Translations under genes and position numbers: made by a program | Notes under the pieces: model-generated | What the model saw: the letters and a program-made list of their open reading frames with translations, nothing else | The model's database searches: none | What the model was told of the DNA's origin: nothing | Assembly: GCF_900475315.1 (NCBI RefSeq) | Contig: NZ_LS483369.1 | Span: 930,001-994,000, forward strand | Reading direction: 5' to 3' | Origin: Neisseria cinerea | Lineage (GTDB): Bacteria > Pseudomonadota > Gammaproteobacteria > Burkholderiales > Neisseriaceae | Length of the DNA: 64,000 nucleotides | Shown here: positions 39,323-52,334 of the stretch, piece by piece | Position numbering within the stretch: position 1 is the stretch's first letter | How the letters are laid out: every line of letters begins with the position of its first letter

Positions 39323-40540
39323 TCAGCCCAAATCAAAGGCTTTATGCAATACCCTGGTTGCCAGTTCCATATATTTTTCATCAATCAATACGGAAACTTT
39401 GATTTCAGAAGTTGAAATCATTTGGATGTTGATGCCTTCTTCTGCAAGGGTACGGAAGATTTTGGCGGCTACGCCGACATGCGAACGCATACCCAAACCG
39501 ACTGCGGAAACTTTGCACACGGTGTCGTCTCCGTCGATAGAGGCCGCGCCGATACTGTCTTGACGTTCCGACAGGATTTCCAAAGTCTGTTTGTAATCGC
39601 CGCGCGGTACGGTGAAAGAAAAATCGGTTGTGCCTTCGCTGCCGACATTTTGGATAATCATATCGACTTCGATGTTGGCATCGGCGACCGCGCCCAAAAT
39701 CTGATAGGCGACGCCGGGCTTGTCGGGCACACCGCGCACGTTGATGCGGGCTTGGTTTTTATCGAATGCGATACCGGTTACGGCAGCTCTTTCCATGTTG
39801 TCGTCCTCTTCAAAGGTAATTAAGGTGCCGTTGCCGCCGTCTTGCAGGCTGCTCAGTACGCGCAGGCGCACTTTGTATTTTCCGGCGAATTCTACTGAAC
39901 GGATTTGCAAAACTTTCGAACCGAGGCTGGCCAGTTCGATCATTTCTTCAAATGTAACCGTATCCATGCGGCACGCTTCGGGTACGACGCGGGGGTCGGT
40001 GGTGTAAACGCCGTCTACATCGGTATAGATTTGGCATTCGTCCGCTTTGAGGGCTGCGGCGAGCGCAACGGCGGAAGTGTCGGAACCACCGCGTCCGAGC
40101 GTGGAAATATTGCCTTCACTGCTGATGCCTTGGAAGCCGGCAACGATGACGACTTTGCCATCGGCGAGGTCGGCGCGCATTTTTTCGTCATCAATGCTTT
40201 CGATGCGGGCTTTAGTGTGGGCGGTATCGGTTTTAAGGGCGACCTGCCAGCCTGTGTAGCTTTTGGCATCCACACCGATATCCTTCAATGCCATTGCCAA
40301 AAGGCCGATGGTTACTTGTTCGCCGGTAGCTAAGACGACGTCCAGCTCGCGCGGATCGGGATGCTCCTGCATTTCGTGCGCCAACGCAACCAGACGGTTG
40401 GTTTCGCCGCTCATGGCGGATACGACGACGACGATATCGTGTCCTTCGGCGCGGGCTTTAGCGACACGTTTGGCTACGTTTTTAATGCGTTCGGGCGAGC
40501 CTACGGATGTGCCGCCGTATTTATGTACGATTAACGCCAT
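39323..40540 (-). CDS. lysC: Aspartokinase
   Basis: 405 aa. It phosphorylates aspartate, the first step to lysine, threonine, methionine and diaminopimelate. The N-terminal kinase motif is MALIVHKYGGTSVGSPERI; the catalytic GRGGSDTSAVALAAAL lies near 150-165. Two C-terminal ACT domains follow, with VSAVGLGMRSHVGVAAKIF. The single-function, two-ACT form points to feedback by lysine and threonine. Single gene. Confidence 0.95.
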   Translation of the reverse strand: MALIVHKYGGTSVGSPERIKNVAKRVAKARAEGHDIVVVVSAMSGETNRLVALAHEMQEHPDPRELDVVLATGEQVTIGLLAMALKDIGVDAKSYTGWQVALKTDTAHTKARIESIDDEKMRADLADGKVVIVAGFQGISSEGNISTLGRGGSDTSAVALAAALKADECQIYTDVDGVYTTDPRVVPEACRMDTVTFEEMIELASLGSKVLQIRSVEFAGKYKVRLRVLSSLQDGGNGTLITFEEDDNMERAAVTGIAFDKNQARINVRGVPDKPGVAYQILGAVADANIEVDMIIQNVGSEGTTDFSFTVPRGDYKQTLEILSERQDSIGAASIDGDDTVCKVSAVGLGMRSHVGVAAKIFRTLAEEGINIQMISTSEIKVSVLIDEKYMELATRVLHKAFDLG

Positions 40541-40701
40541 GTTTCGTGCTTTCTTGTGTAGGGTTGGTCGGGCAGCATGGTTTGCTGGAAAAGGGCTTAT
40601 TATTACTATTTTTTATACAGAGTTCAAGAACAGGCAAAGATTTCTCCGACCCTTTCCGAAACCTACCCTGCAAATGCCTGTTGTTTCACATTGCCGACAA
40701 A

Positions 40702-40730
40702 ATGCCGTCTGAACGGTTTTCAGACGGCAT
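40702..40730 (-). terminator. rph terminator
   Basis: ATGCCGTCTGAA and TTTCAGACGGCAT are inverted about 10 bp downstream of the rph stop. The T-run is weak. Confidence 0.7.
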
Positions 40731-40741
40731 ACGGACAATAA

Positions 40742-41470
40742 TTAAGCAACGGACAATGCATTTTGCTGATATCGCACCAGCTCTCTTATGCCTTGTTCGG
40801 CCAGTCCGATCAGTTTGCCCAATTCTTCCAAACTGAATGGCGCGCCTTCTGCCGTCCCCTGTATTTCGATGATTTTCCCCGATGCGGTCATAACGATATT
40901 CACATCACTGTCGCAACCGGAATCTTCAGGATAATCCAAATCTAAAAGCGGCACTCCGCCGACTATGCCGGCGGATATGGCGGCAACGGCTTCGCGGATG
41001 GGGTTTTCACTCAAAATGCCGTCTGAAATCAGCTTTCCGACGGCAATGTGCAGTGCCACAAATGCGCCGGTAATGGATGCCGTACGCGTACCGCCGTCTG
41101 CCTGAATCACGTCGCAGTCAATCAGGATTTGGCGTTCGCCGAGTTTTTCCATATCCACGACCGCGCGCAGCGACCGTCCGATAAGGCGCTGGATTTCCTG
41201 AGTACGCCCGGACTGTTTGCCCGCCGAAGCTTCGCGGCGCATCCGGGAAGCGGTGGATGCAGGCAGCATCCCGTATTCTGCCGTTACCCAGCCTTGGTTT
41301 TTACCGCGCAAAAACGGTGGGACATTTTCATCTACGGAAGCAGTACAGATAACTTTGGTATTACCGCATTCAATAAGACACGAACCGTCCGTATGCGGCA
41401 GGAAATGAGGGGTGATTTTGATATCGCGCAGGCTGTCGGCGGCGCGTGAGGTGCGGATGTAATCAGGCAT
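40742..41470 (-). CDS. rph: Ribonuclease PH
   Basis: 242 aa phosphorolytic 3'-5' exonuclease trimming tRNA ends. Markers: [40 protein letters not shown], and the catalytic region [19 protein letters not shown]. Full length. The uspA-like gene downstream in coordinates has its own terminator. Confidence 0.96.
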   Translation of the reverse strand: MPDYIRTSRAADSLRDIKITPHFLPHTDGSCLIECGNTKVICTASVDENVPPFLRGKNQGWVTAEYGMLPASTASRMRREASAGKQSGRTQEIQRLIGRSLRAVVDMEKLGERQILIDCDVIQADGGTRTASITGAFVALHIAVGKLISDGILSENPIREAVAAISAGIVGGVPLLDLDYPEDSGCDSDVNIVMTASGKIIEIQGTAEGAPFSLEELGKLIGLAEQGIRELVRYQQNALSVA

Positions 41471-41499
41471 ACTGCCCTCCCGTTAAAAACAGATAAATT

Positions 41500-41534
41500 A
41501 AAAAGCCTTAAATATGAAAAATCACATTTAAGGC
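41500..41534 (-). terminator. Terminator of the universal stress gene
   Basis: On the minus strand GCCTTAAAT pairs with ATTTAAGGC around a 12-base loop, followed by five Ts. Confidence 0.85.
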
Positions 41535-41551
41535 CTTCAAACTGAAAATTT

Positions 41552-42016
41552 CTACGCCTCTTCGGCTTTGCTGCGGATAATCAAAAGCGGCAGGTGGCTT
41601 TGGCGCATTACCGTTTCGGCAAAACTGCCCATCAAAAGGTGCATCAGCCCGGTACGTCCGTGCGTACCCAACACCAGCAGGTCGGCACCGTTTTCATCGG
41701 CATAATCGACCAAATCCTGTGCCATTTCGCGCGCGCCTTTATTCGCCACCAAGAGATGTTTGACCGTATTTCCAACCCCCAGTTCGCGGGCACTCCGCTC
41801 GGCATTATCCAAAACCTCGTTACCTTGTGCAATGGCGGCTGCCTCGTAACTCTCGTGTTGCAGAAATTCAGGGGCAAGCGCCATATATTCGGCAGGATTG
41901 GCAACGTGCACCAAAGTCAGGCGCGCGCTGTTGACCCCTGCAAGTTCGGCGGCATGTTTCAGGGCATTGATGGAAGTTTCACTGCCGTCAACGGCAACGA
42001 CCAGATGTTTGTACAT
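41552..42016 (-). CDS. Universal stress protein (UspA family)
   Basis: 154 aa. It starts MYKHLVVAVDGSETSINALKHA and has the ATP-binding loop GTHGRTGLMHLLMGSFAETV, so it is likely a nucleotide-binding Usp. The role is general stress survival; no specific partner is evident. Single gene, divergent from tcdA. Confidence 0.92.
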   Translation of the reverse strand: MYKHLVVAVDGSETSINALKHAAELAGVNSARLTLVHVANPAEYMALAPEFLQHESYEAAAIAQGNEVLDNAERSARELGVGNTVKHLLVANKGAREMAQDLVDYADENGADLLVLGTHGRTGLMHLLMGSFAETVMRQSHLPLLIIRSKAEEA

Positions 42017-42211
42017 ATCGTATTCTCCTTTTGCACCGTCTCACGGTGCCGTCTCTTCAGGTTTGCGCAAAGGCAGTCTGCGCCGTTTCATTATAGACCC
42101 GCCGTCAGGTTTTATACAACAGCGCACCCGCTTTCCAGTATAATGTGCGGCTCGGACGGACAGTTCTGCCGTCTTCTGTTTATTTATTTCCGACTTCCCC
42201 TGGATTTGACC

Positions 42212-42988
42212 ATGTCCGATACCGATTTGACTTCTTCGCGACGCTTCGGAGGCATTGCACGGCTCTACGGAGATGGAGCTCTCTCACACTTTGCCCGCGC
42301 TCACGTTTGCGTGGTCGGCGTAGGCGGAGTCGGCTCTTGGGCCGTCGAAGCTTTGGCAAGGACGGGCATCGGACATTTAACCCTGATTGATTTGGACAAT
42401 GTCGCCGAATCCAATGTCAACCGCCAGCTGCACGCCCTGACCGACGACTTCGGCAAGGCGAAAGTTACCGCCTTGCGCGAACGCGTCGCCCAAATCAACC
42501 CAGAATGCCAAGTATTTGAAATTGAGGATTTTGTCAGCGAAGACAATATCGAAACCCTGTTTGACAAGGGTTTTGATTTCGTCATCGACGCGATCGACCA
42601 AGTCCGCGTCAAAGCGGCAATGGCTGCTTATTTTGTGAAAAACCGGCAGCCTTTTATCATCAGCGGCGGCGCAGGCGGACAGAAAAATCCCGCCCTGATT
42701 CAAACCGCCGACTTAAGCCGCACCACCCATGACCCTTTGCTTGCCAACCTGCGCTATACCTTACGGAAACGCTACGGATTCAGCCGCGATACGAAAGCAA
42801 AAATGCGCGTGCCTTGCGTGTATTCGACCGAAAATATCGTGCCGCCGCAGTCTGGGGAGGCTTGTTCGGCAGATGCCGCACCGCAGGGGTTGTCATGCGC
42901 GGGCTACGGTGCAAGCATGCTCGTTACCGCTTCGTTCGGGCTATATTGCACACAGGCGGCGGTGGAACACATCGCAGGCAAAAAATAA
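42212..42988 (+). CDS. tcdA: tRNA threonylcarbamoyladenosine dehydratase
   Basis: 258 aa E1-like enzyme that cyclises t6A to ct6A at tRNA position 37. The nucleotide-binding VGVGGVGSWAVEALARTGIG is near residue 33, followed by DLDNVAESNVNRQ and DAIDQVRVKAA. The N-terminus RRFGGIARLYG is typical of TcdA (CsdL). ATG 42212 is chosen at the family start; the frame continues upstream without coding character. Confidence 0.92.
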   Translation: MSDTDLTSSRRFGGIARLYGDGALSHFARAHVCVVGVGGVGSWAVEALARTGIGHLTLIDLDNVAESNVNRQLHALTDDFGKAKVTALRERVAQINPECQVFEIEDFVSEDNIETLFDKGFDFVIDAIDQVRVKAAMAAYFVKNRQPFIISGGAGGQKNPALIQTADLSRTTHDPLLANLRYTLRKRYGFSRDTKAKMRVPCVYSTENIVPPQSGEACSADAAPQGLSCAGYGASMLVTASFGLYCTQAAVEHIAGKK

Positions 42989-43066
42989 AATGCCGTCTGA
43001 ACATCTGCCCGACCACATTACGCGTGAATGCCGGCGGATTGTTTTCTTTTGTTAACTTATATTAAA

Positions 43067-43933
43067 ATGCATTATTCGATTCACGCCATGCCGCCCATCC
43101 CTGCCCCATCCGCACCATCCGAGCACACTGTCGCATGGGTATTCGGTCAACCCGTTACCGATTTGCCCCAGGATTTGTTTATTCCGCCCGATGCATTGAA
43201 AGTCGTATTGGGCAGCTTCCAAGGCCCTTTGGATCTACTGCTGTATCTGATCCGCAAACAGAATATCGATGTTCTCGATATTCCGATGGTGAAGATTACC
43301 GAACAGTATCTGCACTATATTGCCCAAATGGAAGCATATCAGTTTGATTTGGCGGCGGAATACCTGCTTATGGCGGCTATGCTGGTTGAAATCAAATCCC
43401 GCCTGCTGCTGCCGCGCCCCGAGGAAATCGAGGAAGGCGAGGCCGACCCGCGTGCCGAGCTGGTGCGCCGCCTGTTGGCTTATGAACAGATGAAGCTGGC
43501 GGCACAAGAGTTGGATGCACTCCCTCGTGCGGGCCGGGATTTCGCATGGACGTACCTGCCTCTGGAAATTGCCGTCGAAGCCAAGCTGCCCGAAGTCTAT
43601 ATTACCGACTTGACTCAAGCGTGGCTGAGTATTTTGTCTCGGGCAAAACATACGCGCAGCCACGAAGTGATCAAAGAAACCATCTCCGTGCGAGCGCAAA
43701 TGACGGCAATCCTGCGCCGTTTGAACGGACACGGAATATGCAGGTTTCACGATCTGTTCAATCCCGAACAGGGTGTAGCTTACGTGGTCGTTAACTTCAT
43801 CGCACTGTTGGAGCTTGCCAAAGAAGGATTGGTCGGAATCGTACAGGAAGACGGTTTCGGAGAAATCCGAATCAGCCTCAATCATGAAGGGGCGCATTCA
43901 GACGGCACGATCGGGACAGAAACACCGGATTGA
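43067..43933 (+). CDS. scpA: Segregation and condensation protein A
   Basis: About 288 aa. It is the kleisin that bridges the SMC heads in chromosome condensation. The core begins LGSFQGPLDLLLYLIRKQNIDV, followed by YLLMAAMLVEIKSRLLLPRP, and ends in a winged-helix region with FIALLELAKEGLVGIVQEDGF. The start is uncertain: ATGs at 43028, 43067 and 43088 are in frame and none has a clear ribosome binding site; 43067 is a compromise. No scpB is seen in this window. brnQ follows 18 bp later. Confidence 0.9.
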   Translation: MHYSIHAMPPIPAPSAPSEHTVAWVFGQPVTDLPQDLFIPPDALKVVLGSFQGPLDLLLYLIRKQNIDVLDIPMVKITEQYLHYIAQMEAYQFDLAAEYLLMAAMLVEIKSRLLLPRPEEIEEGEADPRAELVRRLLAYEQMKLAAQELDALPRAGRDFAWTYLPLEIAVEAKLPEVYITDLTQAWLSILSRAKHTRSHEVIKETISVRAQMTAILRRLNGHGICRFHDLFNPEQGVAYVVVNFIALLELAKEGLVGIVQEDGFGEIRISLNHEGAHSDGTIGTETPD

Positions 43934-43950
43934 CCTATTTAAAAAGGAAC

Positions 43951-45276
43951 ATGATGACAAGCAAACAAAACCAAGCCTCATTATGGGCGGTCGGACTCAT
44001 GCTGTTTGCCCTGTTTTTCGGCGCAGGCAACCTCATCTATCCAGCGTATCTCGGCCAACAGGCAGGAGAAAACTGGCTGATTTCTATGCCCGGCTTCCTA
44101 TTGACCGGTGCTGGCTTGCCGCTATTGGGCGTAATCGCCATCGGCTACTCGGGTTCCCGTGATGTCGAAGCACTCGCCTCGCGTGTCGCGCCCTGGTACG
44201 GCATAGCGTTTGCCGCCTCCCTCTACCTTGCTATCGGCCCACTGTTCGCCATGCCTCGGACGGCGACGGTTTCCTTTGAAATCGCCGTTTTACCGTTGAT
44301 CGGCAATCTTTCCCCGAATATGGCTCAGGCAGTATTCAGCCTGTTTTTTTTCGGGCTGACTTACTGGCTTTCGATGTCTCCGGGCAAATTGGTTGACCGC
44401 ATCGGAAAAATCCTGACGCCCGCACTCCTGCTGACCATCGCCGTATTGGTCGGTTATGCCGCACTCAACCCCATCGGCGCACCGCTTGCCGCACAAGGTG
44501 ATTTTGCCGTCCGCCCGATGATTAAAGGCATTTTGGAAGGCTACGGCACGATGGACGCCCTCGCCTCGCTCGTCTTTGCCATTATCGTTATCGACGCCGT
44601 CCGCGCCATGGGTGTCGACAACCGTTCGGACCTGCTGAAAACCACCGCCATATCAGGCCTGATGGCTGCAGGCTGCCTTGCTGCGGTTTACCTGCTGATA
44701 GGCTATATGGGGGCGACCAGTGTGGCGGGAATCGGTTTGCAGGAAAACGGTGCGCTGGTATTGTCGAAATCGGCACAATACTATTTCGGACTGGGCGGCA
44801 ACCTGCTGCTGGGCGTTATCGTACTGCTTGCCTGCCTGACCACCGCTGTCGGCCTGGTTACCTCATGCGCCGAATATTTCAACCGCCTCTGTCCGGGCAT
44901 TTCCTACAAAACCTTCGTCATCATCAATACGCTGGTTTCCATTGTCTTGGCAAACAAGGGTCTGTCAGCCATCCTGCAGATTTCCGTCCCCATACTCATG
45001 CTGCTTTATCCGCTGACCATCGTACTCATCCTGCTGGCACTGACCGACAGGCTGTTCGGCAGCAGCCGCATCGTCTATTTCTGCACCATGATGCCTGCAC
45101 TGGCGGTCGGCCTGCTCGATGCATACAAAACCGCCTTCGGTTTCAGCGAAACGGCAGCAAAAGCCATCGACAAAGCCCTTCCCCTATACAGCATAGGACT
45201 GGGTTGGATTATTCCCTCTTTAACCTGCTTTGCCTTAGGCTGCCTGCTCAATGCGGCCGTAAGGAAAAAATCCTGA
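43951..45276 (+). CDS. brnQ: Branched-chain amino acid transporter BrnQ
   Basis: 441 aa with about 12 membrane helices. The LIVCS family start, WAVGLMLFALFFGAGNLIYP, is followed by GYGTMDALASLVFAIIVIDA. It imports Leu, Ile and Val with Na+. ATG 43951 follows AAGGAAC; a second ATG is adjacent. It lies 18 bp after scpA, so the two may be co-transcribed. Confidence 0.93.
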   Translation: MMTSKQNQASLWAVGLMLFALFFGAGNLIYPAYLGQQAGENWLISMPGFLLTGAGLPLLGVIAIGYSGSRDVEALASRVAPWYGIAFAASLYLAIGPLFAMPRTATVSFEIAVLPLIGNLSPNMAQAVFSLFFFGLTYWLSMSPGKLVDRIGKILTPALLLTIAVLVGYAALNPIGAPLAAQGDFAVRPMIKGILEGYGTMDALASLVFAIIVIDAVRAMGVDNRSDLLKTTAISGLMAAGCLAAVYLLIGYMGATSVAGIGLQENGALVLSKSAQYYFGLGGNLLLGVIVLLACLTTAVGLVTSCAEYFNRLCPGISYKTFVIINTLVSIVLANKGLSAILQISVPILMLLYPLTIVLILLALTDRLFGSSRIVYFCTMMPALAVGLLDAYKTAFGFSETAAKAIDKALPLYSIGLGWIIPSLTCFALGCLLNAAVRKKS

Positions 45277-45280
45277 AACC

Positions 45281-45312
45281 ATGCCGTCTGAAAGATCTTC
45301 AGACGGCATTTT
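45281..45312 (+). terminator. brnQ terminator
   Basis: ATGCCGTCTGAAGATCTTCAGACGGCAT-type inverted pair (45281-45309) ending in Ts. Confidence 0.85.
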
Positions 45313-45383
45313 CGGTACACAGGGCAAATGTGATGTGTTCTAATACGTCCTAAGCCGCCACCAAAAACCGGGAGAACCGCCGC

Positions 45384-48402
<3,019 letters not shown>

Positions 48403-48426
48403 GACTCATCTCCACAGTCAAAGTGA

Positions 48427-48458
48427 AAGCCGTCTGAACACCATTTCAGACGGCTTTT
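48427..48458 (+). terminator. argS terminator
   Basis: AAGCCGTCTGAA and TTTCAGACGGCTT form an inverted pair followed by Ts. Confidence 0.85.
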
Positions 48459-48690
48459 CTACATATCCCGTTCAGTCTGCCAATTGCAACGACACATCTG
48501 TCTATTTGATTTCTTGTAGAAATTCAGATTAGAGGCCGCCCCAAAACTTTGGGTAAATAGCAAGCCTAAACATAAAAACAGGGACTAATGCCACATATGA
48601 TCGATATATCCGGTCGATTACACAACCTACATTCTCCACAGAGGTACGCCGCCGCAAGCAAATACCATCCCCAAATCCGTCAAACGGCAT

Positions 48691-48714
48691 CAAAAAAGGC
48701 TGCCGAAGCAGCCT
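48691..48714 (-). terminator. Terminator of the ABC permease operon
   Basis: On the minus strand AGGCTGC-TTCG-GCAGCCT, a stable UUCG-loop hairpin, is followed by six Ts. Confidence 0.9.
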
Positions 48715-48732
48715 CTTTGCGTATCACCTCTA

Positions 48733-49479
48733 TCAACGGTGTTGCGGATTGTAACGGTTTTCCAAACGCAGGAATATCCAGCCTAAGAAAGTCGTCATCA
48801 GAAGATAAATCAGGGCGACGGTATAAAGCGGTTCTTCATAAACCGAGTATCGGCCCGTAATCGTATTCTGAACATAGGCCAACTCCGCCACAGCAATCAC
48901 CGACAACAGGGAACTGTCTTTCAGCAATGTGATAAATTCGCTTGCCAAAGGCGGCAGCATACGGCGCAATGCCTGCGGCAGAATCACATAGCGCATGGCT
49001 TGCGGATAGGTCATACCCAAAGAACGCGCAGCCTCCATCTGCCCTTTGTCGATAGACTGGATGCCGGCACGGAAAATTTCACAAATATATGCTCCAGAGT
49101 TGGCAACCAGAGCCAACGAACCGGCAATCAAAGGACCATATCCCCGACGCAGCTCGATTGCCGCTTCCCCATTGACCAAAATGCCGTCTGAAGGGTGGAC
49201 GAAAAACGGAAACCACACATACGCCCAGATCACAATTTGAACAAACAGCGGCGTACCGCGGAACAAGGTAACGTACAACAGGGAAAACTTACGCAGCACC
49301 CATGCCAGAGCACGCATCGGCGCACCGGCTTTTTCCAAGTGAATCAGGCGCGCCAACGCCAAAAGCAACCCCAATACCGAACCGCCCGAGGTCGCCACGA
49401 CCGTCAGCCCCAGTGTCGTCAGTGCGCCATAAAGGAACATCCAGCGGTATTCGTAAATAATATCAAAACGAAAATCCAT
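48733..49479 (-). CDS. Polar amino acid ABC transporter permease
   Basis: 248 aa inner-membrane permease of the His/Glu/Gln family. The helix ALTTLGLTVVATSGGSVLGL is followed by the EAA loop, EAARSLGMTYPQAMRYVILP, which contacts the ATPase. LFRGTPLFVQIVIWAYVWFP is the usual second-helix signature. It could be GlnP or GltK-like. No ATPase or binding protein lies in the adjacent sequence, so its partners must be elsewhere. Confidence 0.88.
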   Translation of the reverse strand: MDFRFDIIYEYRWMFLYGALTTLGLTVVATSGGSVLGLLLALARLIHLEKAGAPMRALAWVLRKFSLLYVTLFRGTPLFVQIVIWAYVWFPFFVHPSDGILVNGEAAIELRRGYGPLIAGSLALVANSGAYICEIFRAGIQSIDKGQMEAARSLGMTYPQAMRYVILPQALRRMLPPLASEFITLLKDSSLLSVIAVAELAYVQNTITGRYSVYEEPLYTVALIYLLMTTFLGWIFLRLENRYNPQHR

Positions 49480-49633
49480 ATAGTGTCCGTATCAAAAACC
49501 GGCGAAACTGCCGCCGTTTCAAAATAATCTGCCATTCTACCGTAAAAACCGCTTTTTGGACTTTTTTATCGAGGCAAACGGCAACTTTGCGCTTGCGCCG
49601 CGGATATCCTCCGAAAGTTTTCAGACGGCATCC

Positions 49634-50308
49634 TTACCGGATTCCCAACCATTCGCCCACGGTATCTGCCCAGTCCCTGTTGCTTCCGCCGTTTCTCTCT
49701 GCTTTACGGTATGCCCACGGGGCCTGCGGCTTTTTGTCTTTCCATAAACCTTTACGGTCTTTTTTTGCCCGATTCTGTGCATCCGCATAATCGGCAAAAT
49801 CTGCCTTATCCTGCTGTTTCCTGGCATAGCTTTCGTAATGCCATGCCGCACCGTCCTCAACCTGCATCAGGTTCAAATCGGTTTTGCCGGCGGATACCTG
49901 CGCCACTTCGCGCTGATAGCGGTCGGTTTCAAACACGCGTACGCTGACTTTCCTGCCCTCCGCCGCCGTCCTCAGATTATCGCGCGAACGTGTACCGTAA
50001 GCCTGTTTCATCTCCGGCGCATCGATATACGCCATACGGATTTTGTGCTTTGCGCCGTTAACATCGATAACGTGCAGGGTGTCGCCGTCATAGACTTTAG
50101 ACACCGTACCTTTGTAGCTGCGCCCGGATTTTGCCGATGTCTGACGGTGCTCCGGCGTTCCGCTCCAATCCGCACCTTCCTGCACACCCGCTTCGTTGAG
50201 TACGGCGATGGCGGTTCGCACCGGTTCGCTGTCGTACCCCGTATAACCCAAAGCACCTAAAAGAGACAAGACGACGGGAAGCCATTTCATGATTTTTCTA
50301 ATCTGCAT
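49634..50308 (-). CDS. nuc: Secreted thermonuclease (staphylococcal nuclease fold)
   Basis: 224 aa. An N-terminal hydrophobic segment (WLPVVLSLLGALGYTGY) is a signal or anchor. The SNase domain covers about 65-200: GTVSKVYDGDTLHVIDV with the Ca-binding Asp, the catalytic Arg in RMAYIDAPEM, Glu in DAPE, and the second Arg in VRVFETDRYQREVAQV. The gonococcal homologue Nuc degrades neutrophil extracellular trap DNA. It lies 65 bp downstream of rpiA on the same strand. Confidence 0.9.
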   Translation of the reverse strand: MQIRKIMKWLPVVLSLLGALGYTGYDSEPVRTAIAVLNEAGVQEGADWSGTPEHRQTSAKSGRSYKGTVSKVYDGDTLHVIDVNGAKHKIRMAYIDAPEMKQAYGTRSRDNLRTAAEGRKVSVRVFETDRYQREVAQVSAGKTDLNLMQVEDGAAWHYESYARKQQDKADFADYADAQNRAKKDRKGLWKDKKPQAPWAYRKAERNGGSNRDWADTVGEWLGIR

Positions 50309-50323
50309 GTCATTCGTACAGTG

Positions 50324-50365
50324 ATGCTGTCTGAACCGGGCAAAGCCTTTCAGACGGCATTTTTG
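50324..50365 (-). terminator. Imperfect uptake-sequence hairpin between rpiA and nuc
   Basis: ATGCTGTCTGAAC on one side (one mismatch) pairs with TTTCAGACGGCATTTTT on the other. It may weakly separate rpiA from nuc. Confidence 0.45.
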
Positions 50366-50373
50366 TCTGAAAT

Positions 50374-51045
50374 TTACCCTTGGCAGGGATAAATGACTTT
50401 CGCACCTGCTGCCGTCCCCAAAATCAACACGTCGGCGGCATCGCGGGCGAATATTCCGTTTTCGAGTACGCCGGTGATTTTGTTGATTTCATCTTCCATC
50501 GTCAGCGGCTGATCGATATTCAAACCGTGGACATCGACAATTTGGTTACCGTAGAAAGTGGTATAGCCGATACGTAGTTCGGGCTGCCCGCCCATGGCAA
50601 GCAGGCGGCGTGACACGAGCGAACGCGCGCTTTCGACGACTTCCACAGGCAGAGGGAATTTGCCCAAACGTGAAACATATTTGCTTTCATCCGCAATGCA
50701 GACGAATTTTTCTGATGCGCTGGCGACAATTTTCTCGTTGAGGTGCGCACCGCCGCCCCCTTTAATCATTTGCAGGGCATGGTTGACTTCGTCCGCACCG
50801 TCGATATAGACCGCCAAACCGGACACTTCGTTCAAAGAAACGACAGGAATGTCGTACCGGGCAAGCAGTTCGCTGGATTTTTTGGAAGTAGATACCGCGC
50901 CTTTGATTTTTTTGCCGCTCTTACCCAAGGCTTCGATGAAGAAATTGATGGTCGAACCGGTACCGATGCCGATATATTCGTTTTCGGGTACGAATTCGAC
51001 TGCCTTTTCCGCTGCAATGCGCTTGAGTTCGTCTTGTGTTGCCAT
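50374..51045 (-). CDS. rpiA: Ribose-5-phosphate isomerase A
   Basis: 223 aa. Interconverts ribose-5-P and ribulose-5-P. Markers: GIGTGSTINFFIEAL near 25-40, YIDGADEVNHALQMIKGGGG near 80-100 with the catalytic Asp, and EKFVCIADESKYV. Full length. Confidence 0.96.
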   Translation of the reverse strand: MATQDELKRIAAEKAVEFVPENEYIGIGTGSTINFFIEALGKSGKKIKGAVSTSKKSSELLARYDIPVVSLNEVSGLAVYIDGADEVNHALQMIKGGGGAHLNEKIVASASEKFVCIADESKYVSRLGKFPLPVEVVESARSLVSRRLLAMGGQPELRIGYTTFYGNQIVDVHGLNIDQPLTMEDEINKITGVLENGIFARDAADVLILGTAAGAKVIYPCQG

Positions 51046-51131
51046 ATTTTTGTCCTTTGGGAAACCGTATCAACAAACAACCGGAATCTTAACATTTTTT
51101 TGCATGTTATGCCCGATTGTTATCATCGTAT

Positions 51132-51614
51132 TCAAATATGCGCCAGCAATACCGCCGCCTGCGCCTCTATGCCTTCCATGCGCCCGAGATAACCGAGTTT
51201 TTCGTTGGTTTTCCCTTTAATGTTGACACATGAAACATCTATGCCCAAATCGGCGGCGATGTTTGCCCGCATTTGAGGGATGTGCGGCGCGAGTTTGGGT
51301 TTCTGTGCAATCACGGTCGTATCGACATTGACGACACGCCACCCCTTAACTTCAACGCTCCGATAGGCCTCGCGCAGCAGGGCGCGGCTGTCCGCATCTT
51401 TAAACTCTGAGGCGGTATCGGGGAAATGGCTGCCGATATCGCCTAAACCTGCCGCACCGAGCAGCGCGTCGGTAACGGCGTGCAACAGCGCATCGGCATC
51501 GGAATGTCCGAGCAACCCTTTCTCAAACGGAATCTTCACGCCTCCGAGTATCAAATCCCTGCCCTCTGTCAACTGATGGACATCATAACCCTGCCCGATA
51601 CGGATATTCGTCAT
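51132..51614 (-). CDS. ispF: 2-C-methyl-D-erythritol 2,4-cyclodiphosphate synthase
   Basis: 160 aa. MEP-pathway enzyme of isoprenoid synthesis. The N-terminal zinc-binding motif is [31 protein letters not shown] and DIGSHFPDT follow. ispD lies 30 bp upstream on the same strand, so the two consecutive-pathway enzymes are probably co-transcribed. Confidence 0.97.
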   Translation of the reverse strand: MTNIRIGQGYDVHQLTEGRDLILGGVKIPFEKGLLGHSDADALLHAVTDALLGAAGLGDIGSHFPDTASEFKDADSRALLREAYRSVEVKGWRVVNVDTTVIAQKPKLAPHIPQMRANIAADLGIDVSCVNIKGKTNEKLGYLGRMEGIEAQAAVLLAHI

Positions 51615-51644
51615 AATTTTTGTTCCTGATGATTTGATTAAATT

Positions 51645-52334
51645 TCAGACGGTATTGAGCAGCAGTCTGACCAGCCGCTCGTCCTGAGGCTGCGTCAGCT
51701 TTAAGTTGCATACATCGCCCTGCACCAGCAAAGGCCGGATGCCCAATTTTTCTACGGCAGATGCTTCATCGGTAACGCCATCCGAGTTTTCCGCAGTCAA
51801 TGCGAGGTACAGCAGCCCGGCACGGAAAAGCTGGGGCGTTTGCGCCTGCCAAAGGCCCGTCCGCTCGACGGTTGCACTAATATTCCCACCGTCCGCACGC
51901 TTGAGCGTATCTGCAACGGGAACCGCCAAAATTCCGCCCTGTTCCACATTGCCCGCCTGCACGATCAGGCGCGTCAATGCTTCAGACGGCAGGCAGCAAC
52001 GCGCGGCATCATGCACCAAAATATTGTCATCCGCCGATGCCAAGCCGGTTTCCAACAGTTTTGCCACACCGTTTCGGACGGTTTCGGCACGTGTCCGCCC
52101 TCCGATTTTCCAGACTTGCACACCGGCAAATGCCGTCTGAAAACCATCGGCAAGAACATCTTCCTGCGATACGACGACAACCGTCATATCGATGGACGGA
52201 TGATTTTGAAAAATGCAAACCGTATGCTCCAGAACCGTTTTTCCACCGATTTCGACATATTGCTTAGGCTTGCCGGCACCAAAACGCAAACCGACGCCCG
52301 CAGCGGGAATCAGCGCGATATTTTTGCGCTTCAT
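51645..52334 (-). CDS. ispD: 2-C-methyl-D-erythritol 4-phosphate cytidylyltransferase
   Basis: 229 aa. Makes CDP-methylerythritol. The nucleotide-binding LIPAAGVGLRFGAGKPKQYVE is at the N-terminus. LVHDAARCCLP and the C-terminal TDEASAVEKLG are family motifs. Its ATG overlaps the dnaQ stop by four bases, suggesting coupled translation. Confidence 0.96.
   Translation of the reverse strand: MKRKNIALIPAAGVGLRFGAGKPKQYVEIGGKTVLEHTVCIFQNHPSIDMTVVVVSQEDVLADGFQTAFAGVQVWKIGGRTRAETVRNGVAKLLETGLASADDNILVHDAARCCLPSEALTRLIVQAGNVEQGGILAVPVADTLKRADGGNISATVERTGLWQAQTPQLFRAGLLYLALTAENSDGVTDEASAVEKLGIRPLLVQGDVCNLKLTQPQDERLVRLLLNTV

Larger units (their letters stand above)
48403..48732. other. Intergenic region between argS and the ABC permease gene
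   Basis: It carries the argS terminator (48427-48458) and the permease terminator (48691-48714). Nothing else is recognised in the roughly 230 bp between them. Confidence 0.5.
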